Made by a program: the position numbers and the translations under genes
Assembly (NCBI GenBank): GCA_964344495.1
Contig: CAYFNI010000065.1
Span: forward strand, 1-13,220
DNA length: 13,220 nt
Direction of reading: 5' to 3'
From: UBA6136 sp964344495
GTDB lineage: Bacteria; Pseudomonadota; Gammaproteobacteria; Methylococcales; Methylococcaceae
Shown here: positions 1 to 6,611 of the stretch, one piece after another
How the letters are laid out: each line of letters starts with the position of its first letter
How positions within the stretch are numbered: position 1 is the stretch's first letter
The notes under the pieces: model-generated
Database searches by the model: none
What the model was told of the DNA's origin: nothing
What the model saw: the letters and a program-made list of their open reading frames with translations, nothing else

Positions 1-133
1 ACGCCAGATCGGCGGCGGTGACGACGCTGCCGTCAGCCTTGTAGTGGCGTTCGACCTGCCGGAAGCGCGGCAGCAGCTCCTCGCGGGCGACGGTCCGGAT
101 CAGGCGGGTCAGTTCAGCCAGATCGGGTACCAT
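1..133 (-). CDS. Inositol monophosphatase family protein, N-terminal part only
   Basis: The first 44 codons of a gene that continues beyond the left edge of the window. The translation begins MVPDLAELTRLIRTVAREEL and reaches a KADGSVVTAADLA segment. That segment matches the early Lys-Asp-Gly-x-x-Val-Thr-x-Ala-Asp signature of the family that includes inositol monophosphatase (SuhB), histidinol phosphatase (HisN) and 3'(2'),5'-bisphosphate nucleotidase (CysQ). These are Mg-dependent phosphatases; the metal-binding and catalytic loops lie outside the window, so the substrate cannot be assigned. I chose the ATG at 133 because AGGGG (144-140) lies six bases before it. An in-frame ATG at 139 directly abuts that sequence and would be poorly spaced. 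The gene starts about nine bases after the trpC stop, so it is probably the next gene of the trpGDC transcript. Family assignment is fairly secure, exact function open. Confidence 0.75.
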   Translation of the reverse strand, partial: MVPDLAELTRLIRTVAREELLPRFRQVERHYKADGSVVTAADLA

Positions 134-139
134 CCGCAT

Positions 140-144
140 CCCCT
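140..144 (-). promoter_or_regulatory. Ribosome binding site deciding the phosphatase start
   Basis: AGGGG on the minus strand, overlapping the trpC stop codon (TAG, 145-143). The six-base spacing to the ATG at 133 favours that start over the ATG at 139, and the overlap suggests translation coupled to trpC. Confidence 0.5.
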
Positions 145-955
145 AGGCGGCGGCAAATCCGAACAGTTCGGCCAGCTTGACGCCCGGGTCCGCGGCCCGC
201 ATGAAGCTCTCGCCCACCAGGAAGGCATTGACCCGGTGCTGGCGCATCAAGGCCACATCCTCGGTCCCGAGGATGCCGCTTTCGGTCACCACGATACGGT
301 CGTCCGGAATCGCCGGCAGCAGTTCCAGCGTCGTCTGCAAACTGACCTCGAAGGTACGCAGATTGCGGTTGTTGATACCGATCAGCGGCAGGGGCAACTG
401 CAGCGCCCGTTCCAGCTCGGCGGCATCGTGGACCTCGACCAGCACATCCATGCCCAGTTCGCCGGCCACATGCGACAGACGCCGCAGCGCGTCATCGTCG
501 AGCGCGGCGGCGATCAGCAGGATACAGTCGGCGCCAATCGCCCGGGCCTCGGCGACCTGATACGGGGCGATGATGAAATCCTTGCGGATCACCGGCAGAT
601 CACAGGCCGCCCGCGCCGCCTGCAGATAGGTTTCGCAACCCTGAAAGAAATCGCAGTCGGTCAGAACCGACAGGCAGGCCGCGCCATGGCGGGCATAGCT
701 TGCGGCAATTTCGGCCGGGCGGAAGTCCGGGCGCATCACGCCCTTGCTGGGCGATGCCTTCTTGATTTCGGCGATGACGCCGGCCTGTCCGGCCTCGATG
801 CGGTCACGCAGGGCGCGCACGAATCCGCGCGGGGCATCCGCATCGGCGGCGCGTCGCAGCTGCTCGGCATAGGAGACCTGGCCCTGCCGTTCGGTGATTT
901 CCTCGGTCTTGCGGTGCAGGATTTTCTTCAGGATGTCCGGGGTTGAGGTCTGCAT
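143..955 (-). CDS. trpC: Indole-3-glycerol phosphate synthase
   Basis: A 270-residue protein that closes 1-(2-carboxyphenylamino)-1-deoxyribulose 5-phosphate to indole-3-glycerol phosphate, the fourth step from chorismate to tryptophan, in the cytoplasm. It is a single (beta/alpha)8 barrel of normal monofunctional length; there is no fused TrpF. Catalytic positions known from the family are all visible: Glu63 and Lys65 in AEIKKASPSKG, Lys125 in VIRKDFII, Glu174 in LVEVHD, Asn195 and Arg197 in GINNRNL, and Glu225 and Ser226 in TESGI. The phosphate-binding C-terminal LVGESFM loop is also present. The start codon is preceded by AGGG at eight bases. It follows trpD by 51 bases, a spacer that contains a perfect inverted repeat, and nearly abuts the phosphatase gene downstream. 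Nothing suggests damage. Confidence 0.97.
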   Translation of the reverse strand: MQTSTPDILKKILHRKTEEITERQGQVSYAEQLRRAADADAPRGFVRALRDRIEAGQAGVIAEIKKASPSKGVMRPDFRPAEIAASYARHGAACLSVLTDCDFFQGCETYLQAARAACDLPVIRKDFIIAPYQVAEARAIGADCILLIAAALDDDALRRLSHVAGELGMDVLVEVHDAAELERALQLPLPLIGINNRNLRTFEVSLQTTLELLPAIPDDRIVVTESGILGTEDVALMRQHRVNAFLVGESFMRAADPGVKLAELFGFAAA

Positions 956-975
956 GTCGATGCCCTGTTATGACC

Positions 976-1000
976 GCACCGGATCGGTCCGATCCGGTGC
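976..1000. repeat. Perfect 12-base inverted repeat between trpD and trpC
   Basis: Arms GCACCGGATCGG (976-987) and CCGATCCGGTGC (989-1000) are exact reverse complements around one central base. In the trp mRNA this could fold into an 11-bp GC-rich stem with a three-base loop, six bases after the trpD stop and about 20 bases before the trpC start. No T-run follows on the minus strand, so it does not look like a standard intrinsic terminator. Plausible roles are an intercistronic RNA hairpin affecting stability or processing, or a DNA operator; the sequence alone does not decide. Confidence 0.8.
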
Positions 1001-1006
1001 CATGAG

Positions 1007-2029
1007 TTAGTCCGCACACTGGCGGGTGAAGGTAACCAGTTCGTCGAGTTTGCGCGCGGCGGCGCCCGAGTCGATGGCCTGCGCGGCCCGCTCGACGCCG
1101 GCCGCCAGCGTCGGCGCGATACCCGCCACATAAATGGCCGCGCCGGCATTGAGCAGCACCACGTCACGCGCGGGGCCAGTGCCACCGGCAAGCACACCGT
1201 GGATCATGGCCGCGCTCTCGGCCGCTGACTCCACCGCCAGCCAGCTGAGCGGTTCGCGGGTCAGCCCGAACTGCTCGGGCGTGAGAATCTGCACGTCAAT
1301 CCGGCCATGCCGCAGTTCCGCCACCCGGGTCGGCGCGCCGATGCTGATTTCGTCCAGCCCATCCTCGGCGTGTACCACCAGCACATGGCGACTGCCCAGT
1401 TCGCGCAGCACCTCGGCCAACGGCTGCACCCAGGCCGGGCTGTAGACGCCCACAATCTGGTTGACGGCGCCGGCCGGATTGGTCAGCGGCCCCAGCAGGT
1501 TGAAGAGGGTGCGAACACCGAGTTCGCGCCGCGGGCCGATGGCGTGCTGCATGGCGCCATGGTGATTCTGGGCAAACAGGAACCCGATGCCGATTTGTTC
1601 GATCGAGGCCTGCACCTGCGCCGGCGTCAGGCCCAGATGGACGCCGAACGCTTCCAGCACGTCGGCGCTGCCGGACTGGCTGGAGACCGACCGGTTGCCG
1701 TGCTTGGCGACTTTCGCACCGGCCGCCGCGGCCACGAAGGCGGACGCAGTGCTGATGTTGAAGGTATGCGCGCCATCACCGCCGGTGCCACAGGTATCCA
1801 CCAGATGCTCGGCCGACACTTGCACCCGGGTCACCATCTCGCGCAACACCTGCGCCGCGGCCACCACTTCCGGCACCGCCTCGCCCTTGGCGCGCAGGGC
1901 GATCAAAAAGCCGCCGATCTGGGCCGGTGTTGCGCCACCGCTCATGATGCTGCGCATGACGGCGCGCATGTCGGCCGGCGCGAGATCCTGACCGTCGAGC
2001 AGATGGTTGATGGCAGAACTGATTTTCAT
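1007..2029 (-). CDS. trpD: Anthranilate phosphoribosyltransferase
   Basis: A 340-residue cytoplasmic enzyme that transfers phosphoribose from PRPP to anthranilate, the second step of tryptophan synthesis. An all-helical N-terminal domain (about residues 1-70) precedes the nucleoside phosphorylase-like catalytic domain. Diagnostic motifs are the PRPP-binding glycine loop DTCGTGGDG (78-86), NIST (91-94), the KHGNRSVSS segment (109-117) that contacts PRPP and anthranilate, and the Mg-associated acidic segment EDGLDEIS near residue 225. Length is typical for a stand-alone TrpD with no fused glutamine amidotransferase, consistent with the separate trpG upstream. The ATG at 2029 gives the standard family N-terminus, though no strong Shine-Dalgarno sequence precedes it. 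It lies 46 bases after trpG and 51 before trpC, all on the same strand, as in an operon. Confidence 0.97.
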   Translation of the reverse strand: MKISSAINHLLDGQDLAPADMRAVMRSIMSGGATPAQIGGFLIALRAKGEAVPEVVAAAQVLREMVTRVQVSAEHLVDTCGTGGDGAHTFNISTASAFVAAAAGAKVAKHGNRSVSSQSGSADVLEAFGVHLGLTPAQVQASIEQIGIGFLFAQNHHGAMQHAIGPRRELGVRTLFNLLGPLTNPAGAVNQIVGVYSPAWVQPLAEVLRELGSRHVLVVHAEDGLDEISIGAPTRVAELRHGRIDVQILTPEQFGLTREPLSWLAVESAAESAAMIHGVLAGGTGPARDVVLLNAGAAIYVAGIAPTLAAGVERAAQAIDSGAAARKLDELVTFTRQCAD

Positions 2030-2075
2030 GTGTTGAGTACCCAGCCCGATCGCGGTCGCCGTTGCGCGCCCCGCC

Positions 2076-2654
<579 letters not shown>

Positions 2655-2895
2655 ATCGCGGCTATCCTGTTGTTATTCATTGACATTACCCAGACGGATC
2701 CGCCTTGGCACCCGCCCGGATACCGGCTCTCTCCCTGGATGACACCACGCCGGTGGCGGGGACCGAACGCACGAAAGACGCTATTGTCGCCCAGATCGGA
2801 CTGGCCATAAACCCTTGCCCTGCCCCCCTCAACCACGGCGCTTGCACTGGCCACGAACCGTTTGACCGATGGGTGGTTGTCTTGAACGGTGCGTC

Positions 2896-3024
2896 ATGGC
2901 GTCGACCGCGATGACGAAAGCGATTTCCCGGGACCTGCGCTGGCGCTTGAGGGCCATCATGACCGGCAATATCAGCCGTTTTGATTTGCCCCTCTGCGGG
3001 GGGCAGTGGATACGGACTAGTTAA
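2896..3024 (+). pseudogene. Possible relic of an IS630-type transposase N-terminus
   Basis: A 42-codon plus-strand frame, ATG at 2896 and stop TAA at 3022-3024, opposite in direction to the surrounding genes. Its residues 6-19, MTKAISRDLRWRLR, resemble the opening of IS630-family transposases, which commonly begin with an x-S-x-D-L-R-x-R motif at the head of the first helix-turn-helix. The similarity ends after roughly 14 residues and no catalytic DDE region follows, so if real it is a short leftover. Such a short match by eye can be chance, and I see no terminal inverted repeats or TA target duplication. The location, just beyond the 3' end of the kinase gene, is what makes it worth recording. 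Confidence 0.2.
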
Positions 3025-3049
3025 AAATCACCGGCCTGCGCGACGGCGA
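3023..3049 (-). terminator. Weak intrinsic terminator candidate after the kinase gene
   Basis: On the minus strand, TCGCCG (3049-3044) can pair with CGGTGA (3033-3028), six pairs including one G-U, around a ten-base loop. ATTTTTAA follows, whose T-run is at 3027-3023. It begins about 33 bases past the kinase stop codon. The stem is short and the loop large, so termination would be partial at best. Confidence 0.3.
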
Positions 3050-3081
3050 ACTCACAGCGTGCCGCTGAAATGAACCGGGTA

Positions 3082-6000
3082 TCAGCGTGAGTTTTTCATG
3101 TCCGACTCATGAACCAACGTGATGTCAGCCTGCATTGCTCTGGGAATTTTCGCTAACCGCTGGATCAAGCCTTCAATATCCACCGGCTTCCTCACCATTT
3201 CAGTGATGCCGGCATCCAGGGCAGCCTGTTGCTGACCGGGCAAGATTCCGGCGGTGACGGCAAAAATCGGCAAATCCCGCAGTCTCTGCACATTACGGAT
3301 CAGCCGAGTGGCGCTGATGCCGTCCATGACCGGCATCTGTATATCCATCAGCACCACATCGCTTGAATTGGCGGGGTCGCAGAGCCAGTTGACTGCCAGC
3401 CTGCCATTGGTGGCCGTGTGTACCTCGGCGCCCTCTTGCTGGAGCATGGCGCGGGTGAAAGCGAGGGTCTCGGCATCGTCATCCACTGCCAGAACACGCA
3501 AGCCGTCTAGACAGTTCATCCGGGGTTTGTCGGGTGAAGTGTCGGCGTCTTGACCGGCGGGCGTTGCTCTCGGAAGGGTCACCGTAAAGCCAAAAACACT
3601 GCCCATACCGGGCGTGCTGATGACGCTGATTTCACCGCCCATCATTTGCACCAGACGCTGGCTGATGGCCAGTCCCAGCCCGCTGCCGCCGAAACGGCGA
3701 GTGATACTGCTGTCGGCTTGGGTGAAGGGGTGAAAGAGGGTCTCTACGCTGTCAGGGTCTATGCCGATGCCGCAGTCCACTACCTCGAACGTCAGCGTCA
3801 GCTTCTGTCCGGTTGGGTCTTTCACTCGCAGTTTCAACCAGACATCACCGTACTCGGTGAATTTAATGGCATTACTCAGGAGGTTCGACAGAACTTGCCC
3901 GAGGCGTTGGGCATCGCCCAACAGCACACCCGGCCATGACGATTCCGGCCAGTGCAAGGTCAAGCCTTTGGCTCTGGCAGCGTCCTGATGTTGGGATTGC
4001 AATACCTGGATCAGCGTGGAGAGCTGAAATCCGCCCACGCTCAAGTCCAGTTGTCCGGCCTCAATCTTGGAGAAGTCGAGGATGTCATCCACCAGCGAGG
4101 CAACCGCTTTTACATTGGCCTGGATTTTGGTGGCCATTGTCTGCTGCTCGGTGTTTAACCCGCTGCGCGCCAGCAGAGAGCTGATGATATTGATGGTATT
4201 CAGGGGATTGCGAATTTCGTGGCTCATGTTGGCAAGAAACTGTGTCTTGGCCTGATTGGCCGCTTCTGCCTGCTGGGTTCGCTCGGCCACCCGTTGTTCC
4301 AGTTCGGTGTTCATGGCTTCCAGGGCTTTATGGGAGTGAATCTCATCGGTGATGTCCTTGCTGACGCCGATGTAGCTCACCAACTCGCCGAGTTCGTTGA
4401 AAAAGGGTTTGGCCCGAATGCGTATGTTGTGTTCCTTGCCATCCGGATGAATGATTCGAAATTCGGTTTTATAGGGCTCACCCTGTTCAACGGCTTCCTG
4501 AAAGGACCGGTTGACTTCTGAAGCGTCATCAGGGTGGACAAACCGTTGAATAAACTCCTGATTCTCGGGCGCAGGGAGGTTCGGATCAAGGCCAAATACT
4601 TTAAAAAGACCCTTCGACCAAAGCGATTTTCCGGTCGCCACGTCAAACTCCCAAGCGCCAAACTGGCCAATATGCTCACCCTCCTCCATCAGGGTTCGTA
4701 TCCGATCTAACTCTGCAGTGTCCGCTTTACGCGCGGTAATATCGGTGGCCATACCAAACCACTCGCTGATCTCACCGGCGTTGTTCAGCATGGGCATGGC
4801 GCGCGAGCGGGTCCAGCCTATCGTGCCGTCGATTTGCCGCACCGGATGTTCCAAATCAAATAACGCCCGGTTTTGGATCGCCTCCCGGACGGCCGCCATG
4901 ACCCGGGGGTGTTCGGTTTCGGGGATATATTGCTCAAGCCACGACCGATTCGGTCCATCGCTATCAGTCAGGAACCCCTGGCCGGACAGCAACCGCAATT
5001 CGCTCCAGTCTGCGCTCATCACGTAGACCATGTCACTGCTGCTCTTCATTAACGCCGTGTAGCGCGCCAGACTATTGCGCTCGTTCTGGGTGAGCTGCTT
5101 GAACTCGGTGATGTCCTGCGTAATGCCGCCCATGCCGCAGGGAGTTCCCTTGCAGTCTCTGAAGACTCGCCCTTTGGCACTGATCCAGTGGATACGGCCA
5201 CCGTGGCCGACCACGCGGTATTCGGCAGAGTATTCGCCCCCCTGATCTAGGGCCTCCTGAACCAAGGATTCGACCCGATCCCGATCAGCGGGGTGAACCA
5301 CCTGATAGAAGTACTCCAGCGACGGTTCCCTATCGGGTGGCAAACAAAGGTGGATGCGGCAACGATCAGACCATTCAAGCGTCTGCCGGGTCAGATCCCA
5401 ATACCACGTGCCGAGCCCAGCGCCTTCGGAGGCCAGACCAAGATGCTGCATCTGCAAGTGATGCGCGGCCTCCGTCCGCCAGCGTTCAATATAGCGGGCC
5501 GCCTGATCGGCATACCAACCCAAGCGGCGTAAGGCCTCATCACTGGGTTGATGGGATTCGCGGAAGTAGGTGGAAATCATGCCCAAGGCAGCGTGGTCTT
5601 TGCCAAGCAGGGGTATCGAGATCACCGCCCGAAAACCGGCTTTGGCGGCTATGGCCCGTAACGGGCCATAATCCGGATCCGTGTCGACATCCTCGATCAC
5701 AACCCGCTCACCGGAGCGCAACGCCCGACCACAGGCGGACTCATCCTTGCTTGAAACTGCTCTGAAGGTGTGCAGAAAATCAGCCTGAAAACCCTGCTGA
5801 ACGGCGATGGTCAGGACCTGCTGGTGGGCATCGTAGAGTTGAATAGTGCCGAAATCCGCGCTCATCATGGCGATGGTGGCGGTGAGCATTTCAGCAAGCC
5901 CCCCTTCCACATCAGGCAGGCACCACAGCTTTTCGGAGGCCTCATTCAGGTGAATAAGGGCTGCTTCCCCGGCCGGGCATTCCACCAGCGTATCCGCATC

Positions 6001-6096
6001 TTTTGGACTGGAGGGTATTTCCGGCGCTTGCGGGTCGGCGTCCTTGTTGACCTGTTGAGAACCCGATCCAGAAGATGCCGGTGTGTGACTAACCAC
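3082..6096 (-). CDS. Soluble hybrid sensor histidine kinase (GAF-PAS-PAS-PAS-HisKA-HATPase-REC)
   Basis: A 1004-residue two-component sensor with no signal peptide or membrane segment, so probably cytosolic. Domains in order: low-complexity leader (1-45), GAF (about 60-205), PAS1 (about 215-335, ending GGITQDITEFKQ), PAS2 (about 345-457, ending MATDITARK), PAS3 (about 468-588, ending GVSKDITDE), and a coiled coil (589-617). HisKA follows with phospho-acceptor His626 in SHEIRNPL. The HATPase has N-box Asn738/Asn742, G1 DCGIGID (774-780) and G2 GGSGLGLA (803-810). The receiver domain (866-985) has acidic pocket VDDD (871-874), phospho-acceptor Asp918 and Lys970. All catalytic residues look intact. 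There is no HPt domain and no response regulator nearby, so its output is unknown. The GTG start is supported by GAGGT five bases upstream. It separates trpE from trpG, and parts have lower GC than neighbours (hand count 28/60 at 4441-4500), consistent with later insertion. Confidence 0.93.
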   Translation of the reverse strand: MVSHTPASSGSGSQQVNKDADPQAPEIPSSPKDADTLVECPAGEAALIHLNEASEKLWCLPDVEGGLAEMLTATIAMMSADFGTIQLYDAHQQVLTIAVQQGFQADFLHTFRAVSSKDESACGRALRSGERVVIEDVDTDPDYGPLRAIAAKAGFRAVISIPLLGKDHAALGMISTYFRESHQPSDEALRRLGWYADQAARYIERWRTEAAHHLQMQHLGLASEGAGLGTWYWDLTRQTLEWSDRCRIHLCLPPDREPSLEYFYQVVHPADRDRVESLVQEALDQGGEYSAEYRVVGHGGRIHWISAKGRVFRDCKGTPCGMGGITQDITEFKQLTQNERNSLARYTALMKSSSDMVYVMSADWSELRLLSGQGFLTDSDGPNRSWLEQYIPETEHPRVMAAVREAIQNRALFDLEHPVRQIDGTIGWTRSRAMPMLNNAGEISEWFGMATDITARKADTAELDRIRTLMEEGEHIGQFGAWEFDVATGKSLWSKGLFKVFGLDPNLPAPENQEFIQRFVHPDDASEVNRSFQEAVEQGEPYKTEFRIIHPDGKEHNIRIRAKPFFNELGELVSYIGVSKDITDEIHSHKALEAMNTELEQRVAERTQQAEAANQAKTQFLANMSHEIRNPLNTINIISSLLARSGLNTEQQTMATKIQANVKAVASLVDDILDFSKIEAGQLDLSVGGFQLSTLIQVLQSQHQDAARAKGLTLHWPESSWPGVLLGDAQRLGQVLSNLLSNAIKFTEYGDVWLKLRVKDPTGQKLTLTFEVVDCGIGIDPDSVETLFHPFTQADSSITRRFGGSGLGLAISQRLVQMMGGEISVISTPGMGSVFGFTVTLPRATPAGQDADTSPDKPRMNCLDGLRVLAVDDDAETLAFTRAMLQQEGAEVHTATNGRLAVNWLCDPANSSDVVLMDIQMPVMDGISATRLIRNVQRLRDLPIFAVTAGILPGQQQAALDAGITEMVRKPVDIEGLIQRLAKIPRAMQADITLVHESDMKNSR

Positions 6097-6099
6097 GAT

Positions 6100-6285
6100 T
6101 TACCTCAACACGGGAACAAGTACGTTGCGTCCTTGGACGATGGCCGGTCGAGTCATCCGGGCGGAGCACTGCGCGAGAGATGGTAGGTTAATGTCCGACT
6201 TTCTCCGCGTAGTCTTGGCAAAAAGACGCTGGCGGAGGTCGCGGTCGCGCAATGCATTTACGCATAGTACAGGAATGCGCCACAC
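6100..6285 (-). CDS. Small hypothetical ORF just upstream of the kinase
   Basis: A 61-codon minus-strand frame starting GTG at 6285, with AAGGGG four bases before it. It ends TAA at 6102-6100, three bases before the kinase GTG. The product is basic and Arg-rich (for example RDRDLRQRLFAKTTRRKSD), with no signal peptide, membrane segment or family I recognise. The well-placed ribosome site and the near-abutting stop are what a translationally coupled leader gene would show. But the frame is short, uses rare codons (AGA, CTA) and could equally be untranslated 5' leader. Treat as unproven. Confidence 0.2.
   Translation of the reverse strand: MWRIPVLCVNALRDRDLRQRLFAKTTRRKSDINLPSLAQCSARMTRPAIVQGRNVLVPVLR
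6102..6106 (-). promoter_or_regulatory. Ribosome binding site supporting the kinase GTG start
   Basis: GAGGT on the minus strand, five bases before GTG at 6096-6094, within TGAGGTAAATC. The next in-frame ATG is far downstream inside the GAF domain, so this site fixes the start at GTG. The TAA of the small frame 6285-6100 shares a base with it. Confidence 0.65.
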
Positions 6286-6611
6286 AGATCCCCTTCAATT
6301 TCTGCGGAAGAATGCTCCTGACACCCTGATACCTTGTGGGAGAGAGGCGTCTTCAGCGCGTAGCGCGCGGCTCGCCGGCAAGCTCAGCGGTTCATCGAGG
6401 ACATGTTGGTGGATTCCGGACGGCTCGGCCCTGCAACGGCGCTCTTTACCCTCAGAGACGTTCGGCGGCGTTCAAACAGGCCTGCGAACGCTACCCGGAA
6501 GGGACCGCCGGCGGGCGGGTGTGATGCGGCGATCCTCGGCCGGATGGCCGCTGTGGGGTGGCCTGACGGGTGCGGTGCCGGACCGTTTGCGGCGGCGCCT
6601 GACCTGCTCCG

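Larger units (their letters stand above)
2655..3081. other. 427-base spacer between kinase gene and trpG
   Basis: No convincing full gene on either strand. It should hold the end of the kinase transcript and a promoter for trpG. On the minus strand TTGAGG and TATGGC occur with a 17-base spacer near 2808-2836, but only the first three bases of the second box match a -10 element, so I do not call it. There is no Trp-codon-rich leader peptide and no paired attenuator structure before trpG. A plus-strand 42-codon frame at 2896-3024 and a possible terminator near 3040 are listed separately. A short hairpin (TGCCCC / GGGGCA, near 2988-3005) has no T-run on its 3' side on either strand. Confidence 0.6.
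6097..6611. other. 515-base spacer between trpE and the kinase gene
   Basis: No recognisable gene. It must contain the end of the rpe-gph-trpE transcript and probably the kinase promoter, but I find no good -35/-10 pair. A 6-bp hairpin (CCTGAC 6598-6603 with GTCAGG 6611-6616) overlaps the trpE stop without a T-run. On the plus strand, after a TAG at 6361-6363, codons at 6364-6471 read RAARRQAQRFIEDMLVDSGR and then LGPATALFTLRDVRRR. This looks protein-like, with 25 of 36 third positions G or C, but no family is recognised. A frame change near 6471 continues as FKQACERYPEG before a stop near 6522. It may be a decayed gene fragment or chance in GC-rich DNA. Confidence 0.5.

Noticed and set aside
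2986..3006. TGCCCC/GGGGCA hairpin as a terminator
   Set aside because: The A/T-rich side gives T residues before the stem on the plus strand and A residues after it on the minus strand, the wrong pattern for an intrinsic terminator on either strand.
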